Source: Cystobasidium ongulense
Lineage: Eukaryota > Basidiomycota > Cystobasidiomycetes > Cystobasidiales > Cystobasidiaceae
DNA length: 64,000 nt
Reading direction: 5' to 3'
Assembly: GCA_022835595.1 (NCBI GenBank)
Contig: BQUP01000005.1
Span: 744,001 to 808,000, forward strand
In this document: piece after piece, positions 45,352-57,695 of the stretch
Numbering within the stretch: the first letter of the stretch is position 1
Layout of the letters: every line of letters begins with the position of its first letter
Position numbers and translations under genes: made by a program
The notes under the pieces: model-generated
The model's input: only the letters and a program-made list of their open reading frames with translations
What the model was told of the DNA's origin: nothing
Database searches by the model: none

Positions 45352-45930
45352 CTGGTGCCAGCAACTTGGAAGATTTCACGATAATACGAAAGTAGTACTT
45401 CGTTTAGTAATGCCTTTAGCGCAGATTGAGAGTCGGCAGTTCCCCAATCCATCTGTATCCAGTCAGTAGTAGCAACCATTGAAAAGTTGGGATATGAGGG
45501 TGAATGTTTGCACCGGAAACGGAATACGCTGCTTGTTCCTACATACGTCTTCGCAAGGAGCAGATGTCCTCATTGACATCACGTGATGGGGCACCTCAGC
45601 AAGCATCTGTAGAGCTTACTTTTATTATTGCCTGGACGTTCATTGCCCTTGCAGGCTGGGTCTATTTTCATCACGAGCATGGGCTATTTCCAGTCACTAG
45701 CACAGCTGCAGAACCGTTTGACCCTCACAAGCCGTTGCGGCGGGTGTTGAGCCGAGTCTTGAGCTGGGGTCGGCGCCGTCCGAACGTCTACGGGCATGCC
45801 CGGCGGATGATCCACCGGCACGAAAGAACACTGCGTGCCCGCTTTTGACCAGCGTTGGGCTTCTTCTCATACCTAGAGTATACTTTTTGTGATTGCGCCA
45901 GTCTCATAGAGCATACTTCGTTTGTCAATC
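45352..45930. other. Spacer between P450 and decarboxylase; possible small membrane ORF
   Basis: About 580 bp. A plus-strand ORF at 45504-45848 (114 codons) encodes one membrane-length stretch (VELTFIIAWTFIALAGWVYF) followed by an Arg-rich tail. It could be a small unannotated protein or chance. The region must also contain the decarboxylase promoter. Confidence 0.35.
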
Positions 45931-47714
45931 ATGTTAGGAAAGGTAAGAGCGCCGAACTTCACGAGGCAAACCGTCGGGCTCGGGAAGCTGAGCGTTTGGC
46001 CTTGGTTTTTGTGCTTGCAGATCATTTTAGAAGAGTGAGTGGATTGAGGGTAGCATAAAGTGAAGGGCATCACAAACTGACTATTCCTGCCTTTCTAGAG
46101 CATGGTACGGAATCTTCTCGCTTGAAGAGCAGCTCTTGAACACTGCCTAATAGCATCTGATTTGACAGGAACCTGCCACGTCTGAGCTGGGATGCCGTCA
46201 ACTTTGCGAGTCCAGAGGCAGCCAAGATCATGGAAAAGGCCATGCCTGATATGTAGGTATCCTAGCCGAGTGTCGCGGTCTTGCTGCCGTTCCCAGCTGA
46301 TGATGGTGGCGACTATCTTGCAGTGTCGGACGAATCAAGGAAATGGACGAGACTGGCATCGAGCTGCAGGTTCTCTCTTTCACCTCGCCTGGACCTCAAC
46401 TCAGCGACAAGGCTGCGGAAGGTGAAGCTCTAGCTCGTGAAGCGAATGAGTGAGTCTTGCATCTGACAGCCTGTACGTGCCGGCAAGAGCTGCATACTGA
46501 TGGTAATTCGCACCACCAGCTGGGTTGCGAAACAATGTGAACAGCATCCAGGCAGATTCGCCAACTTTGCTGCTATCTGCATGATTAATCCTGAAGCAGC
46601 CGCCAAAGAAGCACGACGATGCGTGACTGAGCGTGAGCCTCACATCCCCCTCTATTCTGTCGAGACATCGCATTCTGACTTGTGATCTCCGAAACAGACC
46701 ATTTCGTTGGAATCGTAAGTTAGGTCACTTCAAAGTGCCTGGGCTGATCCTTAAGCTGACTGAAAACTATTCCATTCACAGATTCTCAACGACTACCAGA
46801 ACGTATGCAACGAGGAGGCACCAGAATGGGCAGAAGAAGGTCCAGACAGCAATGGCAAAATGCTCTACTACGATCATCCAAGCTACGATGTCCTCTGGGA
46901 GACACTCCAAGAGCTAGACGTCCCGGTATACTTGCACCCACGTCTTCACCATGGAGAGTTCTACAAGAAGCGCCCATGGGTGAGTAGTTTGATGTTGTTC
47001 CTTTTCCGGCCGTATCCGTCGGTACTGATTCTGTCTGCGTCCTTCCTTGATTGCGCACAGTTGGCTGCCTCAGCTCATGGCTTCAAGACTCAGCTTGCTT
47101 CCCACATTGTCGCAATGTGCACAAGTGGTATTTTCGACAGATTCCCCAAGGTGAGGAGTCCACGACTGCAGCCTATTGCTTGCATCAAACCTGACTTGTT
47201 GAGTGGCCTGTACAGCTACAAATGATGTTCGGTCATATGGGTGAAGGTATCACTGGCGATCTATGGCGTCTAGACCACAAGCTTGACCGAAAGCGTTTCC
47301 CTACAATGCCGATGGCCAAGAACAAGCTCATCAGAGATTACTTTGCCAACAACATCCACATCACTACTTCCGGTCATTACTCCAGTCGGATGCTACAGGC
47401 ATGTATTTCTGAAATTGGAGCTGACCGCATTCAATTCGCCATTGACTATCCTTGTGAGTGTGTTGACCGAACAAGGAGGGCGACTAGCATTATGACTGAA
47501 ACTTTTGATAGACGAGCCCAAGCTATCAAATGGTGCTACTTGGATGGACACGTGCCCAATCTCCGAGTCTGACAGACTGAAGATTGCTCGCACGAACGCG
47601 ATCAAGCTGCTCAAGCTGGACCGGGCGCCCTTCAACTTGAAATTGGATGCTTCTATGGAAGAGCTCAGAGTGGGAGGACTGGAGAGCCACGTCTTCGGAA
47701 TTAACCAGTATTAG
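45931..47714 (+). CDS. Amidohydrolase-type aromatic acid decarboxylase (ACMSD family)
   Basis: Eleven exons (45931-45942, 46021-46034, 46099-46104, 46169-46252, 46324-46449, 46520-46632, 46698-46714, 46782-46979, 47061-47150, 47216-47453, 47512-47714) give 366 residues. Joining the 6-nt exon 3 rebuilds the family start GKIILEEAWNLPR. Further landmarks: VLSFTSPGPQ, YLHPRL, LASHIVAM with FDRFPK, FGHMGEGITGDLWR, TTSGHYSS, IGADRIQFAIDYPYE and ARTNAIKLLKLD. These follow the metal-dependent amidohydrolase decarboxylases for gamma-resorcylate, 2,3-dihydroxybenzoate and salicylate, including Trichosporon salicylate decarboxylase. Expected role: non-oxidative removal of the carboxyl group from an ortho-hydroxybenzoate, giving a phenol or catechol that the neighbouring monooxygenase could use. 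The exact substrate is not decided by sequence. Confidence 0.87.
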
Positions 47715-47945
47715 CTTGTGTCTAAGGGAGAGTCTAAGTGTGCAGTAAAGATGTAAACAAAGAGCAACCTGGCATATGTTGTGGGCCATTGCCGCATCGC
47801 CAGAGCAGATGCAAGTCGCAGCAGTATATCATCATGTTCCAAGTCTTGCCACTTATTTACCGCGACCTTTTCCACGAGACTTGCACTTATACAACCTCGA
47901 GTTTAACCAATCGGATTTGCTGCCGAGAAAGTATAATGCCGGCCT
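47715..47945. promoter_or_regulatory. Promoter of the Zn2Cys6 regulator
   Basis: Short head-to-tail spacer between the decarboxylase stop and the earliest in-frame start of the regulator. It holds the decarboxylase 3' flank and the regulator promoter. Confidence 0.4.
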
Positions 47946-48029
47946 TTGCGAGATGGGACTGCCATGGCGGGCTCCACAGCCAGCCAGCCTCGATGTCCAG
48001 CACGGTTTATGCCTCCGACCGTGTCTGCC

Positions 48030-51000
48030 ATGTCCAAACGAAGTGCCTCTGACATGGAAACGACCGACAGCTTTCGGCCTGCCGCTGAAGGCTCCGTCGC
48101 GGTTCCGCCGGCAAAGCGACACCGGGTAGCTCTCGCATGCGGTAAGCTCCGCCTCTAAGCAACGATATCATGTTGATTGATTAGCAAGGTCAGTCTATGA
48201 TAGCATGCCGTATTGACGCATTTCTGCTGCCCCAGTCATCTGCCGCCAACGCAAAATCAAGTGTGATGGGAGAAAGCCCTGCAAGACATGTACCGATGCA
48301 AAAAGACCTGCACGCTGCGAGTACCCGTCTGCTACACCGCTGAGAGATGAGGACTATGTCCGTAATCTCGAGGATAAACTTCGCCAGCTGTCTGATCAAC
48401 TACATGGAGAGACAAGTCGTCCGACCCTCGAGCACACTTTATCAAGCTCGAGTGTTATGCCAACGTCGTACAAGGTGGATGCAGCGCAGTCGACCCCTAT
48501 TGTAGACTATGATAGCAATCATATGCGAGACAGCGCGATCTCTTCCGGGAGTCCAGCTGCCGCCCACTATGAACATACGATTACCGAGTCTCGACTGGCA
48601 GATTATACTGAAGAGCCCGCCAACCACCCTTCACCCGGGTTGAGCCCTGCATCTGCCTCTGAAGGGCAATACCTAACTACTTTGGCGTCGCCTTCCATTC
48701 CAAGTCGGCATCTGGGTGGGTTGTTATCTGTCAAGTATGCCTTACGAAGGAGTCAAGCTAAGGAGTGCTAATGATACAGAGACCGGCGACTCGTCTGCTA
48801 GAACATTATTACATAGCGTCGAAGCGGCAATTCAGCAGCTACCGCACAGGAAAGGGCTTCCTCCTCAGGCTCGCAATCAAACCGCATTTTCATATTCACC
48901 TCATCGTTCCCGACCTGCCGATTTGCCCTTTGTATGGAGTCAAAGCAAGGCAGAGCTCTACACTCTCCCACAGAGACACATCTCCGACGCTCTCGTCAAT
49001 GTGTACCGAGCACTAAATTATCCGAGTGAGCACGACACATTCGCCTACTCAAGTAGAACTAGCTGTTTATGAACAAGATTTGCCAGTCTTCAAAGTTCTA
49101 CACTGGCCTACCTTTATGCTGAGCTACGAGGCAACATTTACAGCGGGAAAGCAAGCGGATCCAATCTGGCTAGGGACACTCAATCAGGTGAGGATCAAGC
49201 TTATCACTCTAGCAAGGCAATATCCTTGCCCTTAAGTGAACAGCAGTGAGTATGATCAGCTGACAAGGCGGACATTTCTACAGATCTACGCCATTGCATG
49301 TCAGATCGGGGGAAGGGACATAGTCGGGGATGATGAATTTGGAGCTGGCCATACATTCCACCAGAGAGCATTAGCACTCGGCTACCCCGTGGCACTCTGC
49401 ACTGAAAGCTTGCAAGGCCTACAGTACCTTCTGCTGATGGTAATTTTACATTGTTAATTACGACACGCGGCTTCATCTGACTCGATTCCAACGTATCACA
49501 GGGACAGTATCTGCTGTCGACATCGCAGCCGACGCTCTGCCGGAATGTAGTTGGCCATGCAGTCCGCTCAGCACAAGCACAGGGTCTACAGGTCAAATGG
49601 TACGCAGCCAAATCGACACCATTGCTGGTAGAACTTCAACGGCGAGCATGGGCAGGTGTGATCATTCTTGATGCGACCGCTTCTGCTGTCTTGGGATTGC
49701 CTCCTCTACTCTCGCCAGACGGCCTGCCGCATGCCCTCCCTTCAGGAGAAGAGGATGACAGCATTGTAACGAATGGTGCTAGCTCACCGACCATCTCGGA
49801 CACGTCTTCAAGCCTATTTATGCGGGAAACCACGAAACTTTTAGCAATCCAGATTCGAGTTTTATGCTCCCTCTACAGCGCACCCTCTATCACAACGCCA
49901 CAATGGCCAGACGTCAACAGTATCTTGCTCAGCGCACGCGAACTTGATCGATGGCAAGCTTCTTTGCCGCATGTACTAGGCACCAACGACTCCGGCTCAA
50001 GCTTACGAGCTCGTAGTAACGAGCTAGAGCTCCAATCTCACGTTCTACACGCTCGCTACCTAAATCTCAAGCTCCTCATACATCGTCCTATGCTGTTTCA
50101 TATCTGCCAAAGAGCGTCGTCGAACGATTTGCTTGGAGATGCGCCTTCGCACTTGGACGCAGATATCGCAAGAGGTAGCATGGCACATTGCTGTTCGGCA
50201 GCGCTGCTTCTCATCGAGCACGTAACGGATAGCTGGGAACATGGCCGTCGGGTAGGCGGTGCTTGGTGTAGGTTATGCGCAAGCGTGCTACTTTTATCTC
50301 GCAAAAGCTAATAAGTGGTGATTCAGGGTTTCATCTTTACTACTTCCATTCCGCCTGTCTAGTACTTATCGCAGGCCTGATAATTGAGGTCATCGCATCG
50401 GCAAAGAGTATATCCTGTATCCCGGATCTCGTCAGAGCCATCAAAGCCCTAAAGTCAGCCGAAGTCTATCTGAGCAACGACCCAAGTGAACCAAAGTCAA
50501 TACTGCCGCGCCTTCCAAGCGGTCCTGCGCGAAGTACAGCCAGAAACTGTAATCGGATCATAACGGGCCTGACGGCACACGTCTTGGCCGCAGCACCGCA
50601 TATGTTCAGCCCTGCTCCATCTCAAAGCAATGCACAAAGGGAAGCCGCACATAGCGAAAGCAGCAACGAAGTGGCCCGTCAACTGAACGAATCCCACACA
50701 CGGGCTAAAGAAACTTCCATGTCTGATCCGGCTGATCTCTATCAAACTTTCCTCAATCTGTTCCCCGATGTTCCGACACTCCCGAATTACGAGTCTTGGC
50801 GAAATACATCAGATATGGGAAGTACTTCTTGGGTTGACCCATCCTTGCTACAAAGTTTGGGTAGTGCAGGAGGCGACACCACGTATATGCCTGATTCTCA
50901 ATGGGAATCCACGCAGCCTTCGGCCTGGTCCATAGGTGATCTTCTTCGTGCAGGTTCTGCCCCACAGTAAGTACAAGTTATTTCCCGTTAGGAAATGCTC

Positions 51001-51135
51001 TGAATGTCCACCAATAACATCTTTCCTTCTCTTTGCAGAGCACTCTCCAGCTTCGACACCTTGTATCCTGCGTCGGCCCATCATAACAACGGTCAGAATG
51101 ACCTCGGCTTCTTCTCCCATTATGCAAACTCATAG
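48030..51135 (+). CDS. Zn2Cys6 transcription factor
   Basis: Eight exons (48030-48141, 48236-48715, 48780-49025, 49054-49187, 49284-49439, 49502-50267, 50327-50966, 51039-51135) give 876 residues. Upstream in-frame Met codons at 47946, 47964 and 48009 could lengthen the N-terminus. Intron 1 splits the zinc cluster, which reads ACVICRQRKIKC, then DGRKPCKTC and a final Cys in RPARCEYP, the binuclear cluster of fungal regulators. A coiled linker (YVRNLEDKLRQL) should mediate dimerisation. The middle homology region includes VFKVLHWPTF, GQYLLSTSQPTLC, and LQRRAWAGVIILDA. It sits among the aromatic-catabolism genes and is the natural candidate for their pathway-specific activator, which is inference from position. 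Confidence 0.88.
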
Positions 51136-51393
51136 ATAGTCGCAAATTTTGGGTCTTTCATTGTTGTGACTATTCACAACTTACGTACTGCAGCCCTAAG
51201 AAGTGATAATATGACAGACCTACTGCTTATACAACGTTTGGCCAAAACCTAATATCGTTGGCCCGCCTGGCACAGGTTATGAAATTCGCGGAACAAGATT
51301 TCTGGACAACAAAGTCCTCCATTATGCATACTCATGAAGGTTTTGCTATTTAGGATTGTTCGTACTGATATAGGTGTTGCCTTCCTGATCGAT
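51136..51393. other. Convergent spacer, no gene seen
   Basis: 258 bp between convergent stops of the regulator and the transporter. AT-rich, consistent with 3' UTRs. Confidence 0.4.
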
Positions 51394-53830
51394 TTAGCCA
51401 GAGTATCTGAAATGCTTATTCTGACGGTCGGTCAGATCGCGGAGACCGTTGAAAACATCGCTGTTATCGTGAACTCTGCTGTACTCTGGATCGGTAAGAG
51501 CCAGCTTGTCTCGACGCTTGTTCTCCCATCCCATGTCGAACCAAGTGTACCACGCTAAGATAATATATGCGACGAGCATAGCAAGAGTAAAGATGAGTCC
51601 AGTGCGGTAGCCTGGTGCCTCAGTGGCCAAGAATGTCTGGGGAGTGATGATGTTTGTCTGCAGGCCACAACGATTCGTCAGCGAACCATTGAGACAGTTC
51701 TAATGCATACCGACATTTAAGACTCACGATGCAGTACAGTGCGAAGGTTATGGAGGTAGCGACCTGCTTCTTAGTGAAACCGGTGAAGTTACAACCAATG
51801 ACGGACATAATGACCGTGTAGTTTCCTGCTGTTGTGGATGTTAAGATCACACCGGCTAGACGAGTGCTCTGGGTGCTGGGTCCAGCAGGAACCGAGAGCA
51901 GGATCGCACAACCGGCGATTCCAATTGCACTCCAAGTTGCGGCCAAGGGTTGCTTCTTGTTGCGGAACCAGTGAAAGAAGGTAGGTGGACCTGAGATGCA
52001 GATCTGGGTCAAGGCTTGAACTGCAGAGTTCGGAGCGGTATATACTGTATCAATGCACGTTAGCCGAACATCCGTTAGTGCACAGCGTCATTTAGAGGTT
52101 TCTTACGCTCTACGACAAGACAGTGGGTCAGTCAACTCAGGCTTGCATACTCGGAACAAGTTGGGCTCACGAGCTTTAAGGGCCGTATATCCTAGACCTT
52201 TGATAATGATACCTGGTGGGGTGTGCTCGATTCAGTACCATCATTACATCTGTTATCAGAGTCCAGCGCTGACTGACCAACGAAATTGACCGTGATATTT
52301 CCAAATGTTAGGGCAGTGAACATCTGAATACCGACGAGCCATACTCGATAGTCCCTTAAAGCCTCTTTTGCTTGATCCCATTTGAAATGGCCTGATAGGT
52401 AGTCGTCAATAAAAGGCGTGCCTGAATGGCTTCAAACGTGTGAAAGCTCACTGTTCTTTATTCCGATCTGGGATGCGGCATTTCTGTGTACGGCAATAGA
52501 TTTCTCGCGGGGGCTCAACCAGGAGACGGTCTGAGGAAAACATTTCCAATGATGAGTATGGTACAACTGTATCAGCCTACCACGCCGAGAGACTTACAGT
52601 GGGATTGTCGGGCAAACAGAAGAACTGCGTCGTGAGAGCATGTGAGCGAAGTTCCGACAGAACACTGGTATGATAGGGAACTCACCAAAAGAACACCGGT
52701 GGCAGAGCTAATAAGTCCGAGGAAAAGGAAAATGAGCTGCCAAGAAGCAAGATGGACAGTGCCGACGTGTCCGAGACCATAGTAGATGATGAGCATGGGT
52801 ACTGGCAGCACACCATTGGTCACTGTCCACAGTCCAAAACGGAGTGGCATTTCGGTAGGATTGTACCACATTGTGGTGACTATTGAACAATTCAAGTCAG
52901 TGTTTGATCCGCTGTTTCCTGAGCAAATAGTCAACTAACGGAGTAGAAGTCCAGGGACGAGAGCAGATTCAAGGAAGCCAAGCAAGAATCGCAAAGCCAT
53001 GATTTGACCGAAGTTCTTGACACCTATCATACCGAGAAGCGTGCAGCCCCACTGTGAGCAACGCATCAGTGGTATACCTCGTAGCCATGCAAGGACCGAC
53101 GGCCATACCAAGAAGTAGGCAACGCCAAGGACTCGTCCAGCATGGAATCTTTGAACGATTCGCGCCATAATTGGGGCGCCAATAAGATAACCCTGTGCAG
53201 CGAGGTAAGTACAGGCGGCCCTGCGGAGCGGATGTTGGATGCTCACAAAATAGAAGACCTGGTTGCGCTTTCAATGTCAGGTATTGTGAGAGAGAGCCCG
53301 TGTACTCTCGCACTCACAGTCACACACCAGGAGAATTCCTGACCAACGAGATGAATGTCTTCTCGTAAACCATAAGTAGCAGCAGCTCCTAATGCGCCCT
53401 TGTCGACGAATTGCAGGCCGCACGCCCACGCGCACAAGGGCATAAGTCGCCAGTCGATTTTCCATAACACCTTGTCGTGCTCTGATTAGACGCGGAGCAT
53501 GATAAGCGGGAAGGTAGGCCTAGAGAAGAGTCGGGTGGGCGTATCTGCTCACCTTGCTTCGTATATTGCAGGTCCAAATCGGTGAGTGCCTATTATTAGC
53601 AAGTAAAATTGCAATACGATTAGCCATGGTAGCAGAGCGAGACGACAGTCTGTTACGTCGAGCCAACAACGCATGTCACGCACCTGAGCTCCGACATCAA
53701 GATCCTCGTTCTTGTCGCTGAAACCGCCTTTGTCGTTACCGGGAGCGAATGCAGTTGAGGCATGCTGGGCTTCATCTACTTCCTCCTTGCCGTTAAAGGA
53801 CTCTTCTCTGACAGGATGCGTTGCTGCCAT
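51394..53830 (-). CDS. MFS transporter, anion:cation symporter (Dal5-like)
   Basis: Thirteen exons (53830-53684, 53589-53553, 53481-53318, 53258-53247, 53192-53109, 53051-52940, 52879-52686, 52624-52598, 52530-52452, 52421-52278, 52212-52171, 52044-51728, 51657-51394) give 540 residues. Family features: WRLMPLCAWACGLQFVDKGAL, the loop LREDIHLVGQEFSW, GYLIGAPIMARIVQR, GFLESALVPG, MWYNPTEMPLR, and TAPNSAVQAL in the second half, with about twelve helices and a charged C-terminal tail. Exon 4 is only 12 nt and completes VTVFYFGYL. Dal5/Tna1 relatives carry carboxylates such as allantoate or nicotinate with protons, so an aromatic acid is a reasonable substrate here. Divergent neighbours are absent; it is transcribed towards the regulator. 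Confidence 0.88.
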
Positions 53831-54449
53831 GGTGATTAGCGTTAGATAGGCCACCACTATCTGCTAATAACAAACGCAAAAGAAGGAAAGGGCGATGCGG
53901 AGCCCCCATATTCAGCTTCAAGAAGGATTGGATTGGTCTATACGAAGACTCGAGACGGGCCGAGCCGCTTTTTCTCGGTGAGCGTGATGGAAGGATCCGC
54001 AGAATTCAGGCGTTGCTCGGAAATGGAGCCGCAATGTGAATCAGACCTTGCCATGGGGGCAGACAGGAGCTCTGCTACTGCTCCAGGCCTTCCTCACTGC
54101 AAGAAGCTTGACTCTGTCATTATTGTGGTGACTAGCGCTGCTCCGTGGGTTGTGGACGGAATTGCCGTGAGCAAAACAGGCGAAGGCAAAGGCCAGTCGG
54201 AAGGTCCGCAGCATGAATCGATGATCGAGCGAGAAGTGTAAGGTGGCCGCCATGGGGTGGGCAGTCACTGGTCTCCGGCTATTGTGACACTAGAAGCGAC
54301 AAGCTGGCAAAGCAGACCTCATACAGTCATCGTGGGCGACTCCGAAAGTCCGAATCAAATCCATCGAGTCACGTGACCGGTCTACATTGCTGAACACCGC
54401 AGCGCGAGCAACGGTACGACTGCAAAGTCCACACACAGTTTGTCATTGC
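53831..54449. promoter_or_regulatory. Promoter of the Dal5-like transporter
   Basis: About 620 bp between the transporter start and the dehydrogenase stop. ORF 53933-54241 on the plus strand shows no motif and is not called. Confidence 0.4.
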
Positions 54450-55803
54450 TTACATCACAAGGACAGGTTTCACTACCTTTCCGTCTTTCAGATCCTGTAA
54501 AGCCTGAGCAAAGTCTTCGAATTTGTAGAATGTGAGGAGCTCATCGAATGGAAACAGGCCTGTCGTTGTGGACCAGTTAGTAGGAGCCGCCGACGTATCC
54601 GGAATGACAGTTGGCCTTACCCTTCTTCCATAGGTCCAGCAATTTTGGCACAAACTGATGAGACAGAAAAGGACATTAAACGAGCGTAAGCAGCTTGTAC
54701 ACTGGCAAAGGTGAACGCAGATCTCACCAAGGACGGTATAGCATCTCCCATATGGCAACCTCGATATGTTAGACCTTTCTGGATATGTGGCAGTGTCGAT
54801 AAGACAACATCGTGTGGGGTTCCTCCGATTGTAACCATTGTTCCCTTCACGCCGAGGGATTGCTGTGCGAGCTTTAGAATGGCAGGTGAGCCAACTGCGT
54901 CTAACGCGTATTGCACGCCTAATCCACCTGTGATCTCCTGTAGACGCTTGCCGACGTCTTCCTTTCCCCCGTGGATGGTGTGTGTCGCCCCATACTTGCG
55001 AGCGAGTTCTAGCTTATCATCCAGCATATCAATTGCGATGAGATACTTTGGTGTTGTAAGCTTGGCCGTCATTATAGCTGACAAGCCGACTGTTCCACAG
55101 CCCCATACGGCTATAGAAGACTGGATCTGAGGCTGGCATACGTTGGCTACAAGACCTCCTTAGCTTCGAACATTGCTGGCAGAGTCCCCTAGCTTACCTA
55201 TGGCTCCTGCACCAGTCTGGAATCCGCATCCAATGACCAGCTTCTTGAGTTCTTCCCTGTCCGTTACCTCAACTTTGACGGCACAGCTAGGGTTGACGAT
55301 GGCCAATTTCGAAAAGGAAGATTGACCAAAGAAGAGACCTTTTAGTTTCTTATCGCTTGCATTCTTAATGACCGATGAACCATCTGCTCTATGGCCGGAG
55401 AAGTTGACCGCAGCTATGGATTGACAGAATGGGTTGTTCCCACTTTGACATGACGCGCATGAAGTACAGCTCGCGTAGCTTAGCACAACGGCATCGCCAA
55501 CGGCAAACGATTGCTTGACGCGTGATCCAATTGAGCGTATATAGCCTACTCCCTCGTGTCCCAAGATGACAGGCGGCTTGATTGCAAATTTGCCTTGTGC
55601 TGTCTTTACATCTGTGAAACATACTCCCTGTATATACAATAGACGATCACCTTTAGAAATTGCTGGCAGTTGAGGAAGAACAGCCTCACAGCAGCGACCA
55701 TCTCGACGAGAAGCTCATCATCACGAGGCTCTTCAAGCTCTATCTCTTCTACGCGCCAGTCTGCTCCTGCTTCAAGAGACACGATAGCTTCGGTCTTGAC
55801 CAT
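54450..55803 (-). CDS. Zinc-type aryl-alcohol dehydrogenase-like enzyme
   Basis: Five exons splice to 368 residues; the first three are 55803-55690, 55627-55198 and 55146-54728, followed by a 34-nt exon and the last exon ending at 54450. Medium-chain dehydrogenase motifs: GVCFTD (catalytic zinc Cys), GHEGVGYI, the structural-zinc lobe CTSCASCQSGNNPFC, GCGFQTGAGA and the NAD site VWGCGTVGLSA. The C-terminal part (YRGCHMGDAIPSL, FYKFEDFAQALQDL, GKVVKPVLVM) resembles benzyl/aryl-alcohol dehydrogenases. The expected reaction is oxidation of a benzyl-type alcohol to the aldehyde with NAD. It could feed benzoate to the nearby CYP53-like enzyme after an aldehyde dehydrogenase encoded elsewhere. The substrate is inferred from similarity and context. 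Confidence 0.82.
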
Positions 55804-57695
55804 GGTGATGTGCGATAGCTATAGGTTGGCTGCGAGTCGAGGACAAGGCTTGAGACAGTTGATGCAGAGCCGGTGGACTGCTTCGAGCTTAGGTGTCAAG
55901 TGGAGCTATACATACAACACGCACGAAGGTCTCTGTGAGACGCAGCCTGTAGCCGGCACACCGTCTGCGGACAAGCCGTAAATGCGCAACGCTCCGACTG
56001 GCTCTTCGGTTCTGCCCGAGGACAGGGCATAGGAGGATGAGACTTGATTAACCCTACCATATCGCAGGTCTTCTACTACAGTACCGCACCTCTGGGATGC
56101 TCAGTTGGTCGACAAGAGAGACATGCATTCAGGACAGCGCGAAGCACCTTCTTCTTGATGTGGCTAGAACTGCAAGTTGGCGCGAAGGCTGCTTGCTGCT
56201 GCTCTGCTTCATAGCAATAGTAGGATTGAAAGTCGGGAATGAACGAACAGGCACGAACTAGCCGTGGAGGCTGTAGATGAGCTGCAACTGCTACTCAAAC
56301 CACCACTCAGCCTACAGCTGAGCGCGAGGCGATGGGACCTCTCGAAAAATTGACAGCGCTGGCAAGCGAAGTGGGCGACATCGAGCAAGGGTAACGAGTA
56401 CCGTATACTGGCCCAGATATAGCCAGCATGGTTCTCCGCTGACACTGCTAATTTGGAGACAAGACCTTCAGGATGACCACTATACAGCCAGGTGCGGGGT
56501 CCATATACGAGGGCTCTGTTCTTTCAGTTTATTTGGGGTCTGACAGTCTTGTCAGTTTCAACATACTGTAGACATCTATGGAGAACTCTTGAGCCCATGT
56601 TTTCGACTGCATGGCTACGAACTCTCTATATGAACGCCAGGCGACGAGCAACCTGGATTGGTGCAGACGGAGCATGATCTACGCGAGCGAGGTCATTTCC
56701 ACATCAAAGTTACACTGTCCTATCTGGTCACTCGAGTCCGGTTCAAGAGTATGTCGTTGGGATAGCATGGTGGTAAGGTTGTAGTCCGCACGTATACAAA
56801 ATCGCATGACTGAGAGTCACCGAGCAGCGGGTTTAGCAGACTTTCCTCCACCCCTTTCGGCTTCGGTTTCGTCATCTATACTAGCCTGCAAGACTCGAAT
56901 TCTACTGCAATATGTGATCACTGCGGGGCTTCCAGCATATCGTTCGTCAGTAATATTCTCCACGGTAGCTGGCAAAACGTACAACCTCCTGCCATGTCGA
57001 CATCGCATAATAGACCAGACGGTTGTGCTGTAATACAGGATCTGTGGAAGCTGCGGATATGTCGGGGTTGCGAGGGCACCAAGTTCACACATTTATACCC
57101 ATATAAACTAATAGAAGCTTAAATAATATATCATCGAAGGGGTCGTGAATCTCTTTTGTTCAAAATAATAATCGGAGAACTGTAGCGCGTTGTGATAGAC
57201 GGCATCAAATTTCGGCATTTGGAACCCGCCGGCAGCAAGGTGGCGCAGGTCCTGCCGCAAACTACTTCAAACGTGCTATAACAAACGCGAACACGAAGCA
57301 ACATACAGACTTCTGCCAGGCAAAGGTGCTCGTCGACTACTATTGCAGGGCGAAATTACACCAATGGCTGTGCCGAATCTAGATAGGGCTTTCAGTTTCG
57401 GCAATTCCGAAGACTGCTAAAGACTGGCGATAAAAGGTAAGAATGCAAGCATTCTAAGTTTCACGAGGGCAGGCTGAGCCCGGGGTCCTTCACTGCATAA
57501 TGTTATTCCGCATAGCACATTACGGTAAAATGAAAATGCTGGGCTGGGTCGAATTGCCGAGATAGAAATGTGGGACTCCGCAGGCTGTCTACAGTTTGGA
57601 GTTTCTATGCGGGTTGTTCTCCTGCTCAATACTGGCCGTTCCACTTACTCTTTCACTACTATCCATACTCTTTTACCCCTCGTACTCCTAGCTAG
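55804..57695. other. 1.9-kb region without a recognised gene
   Basis: The longest gene-free stretch, between the divergent dehydrogenase and second transporter. ORFs are short (under 110 codons), overlap on both strands and lack motifs or splice partners. AT-rich sequence near 57090-57180 and a CT-rich stretch before 57690 look like promoter sequence for the transporter. The region may serve as a shared control region for the right end of the cluster. Confidence 0.45.
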
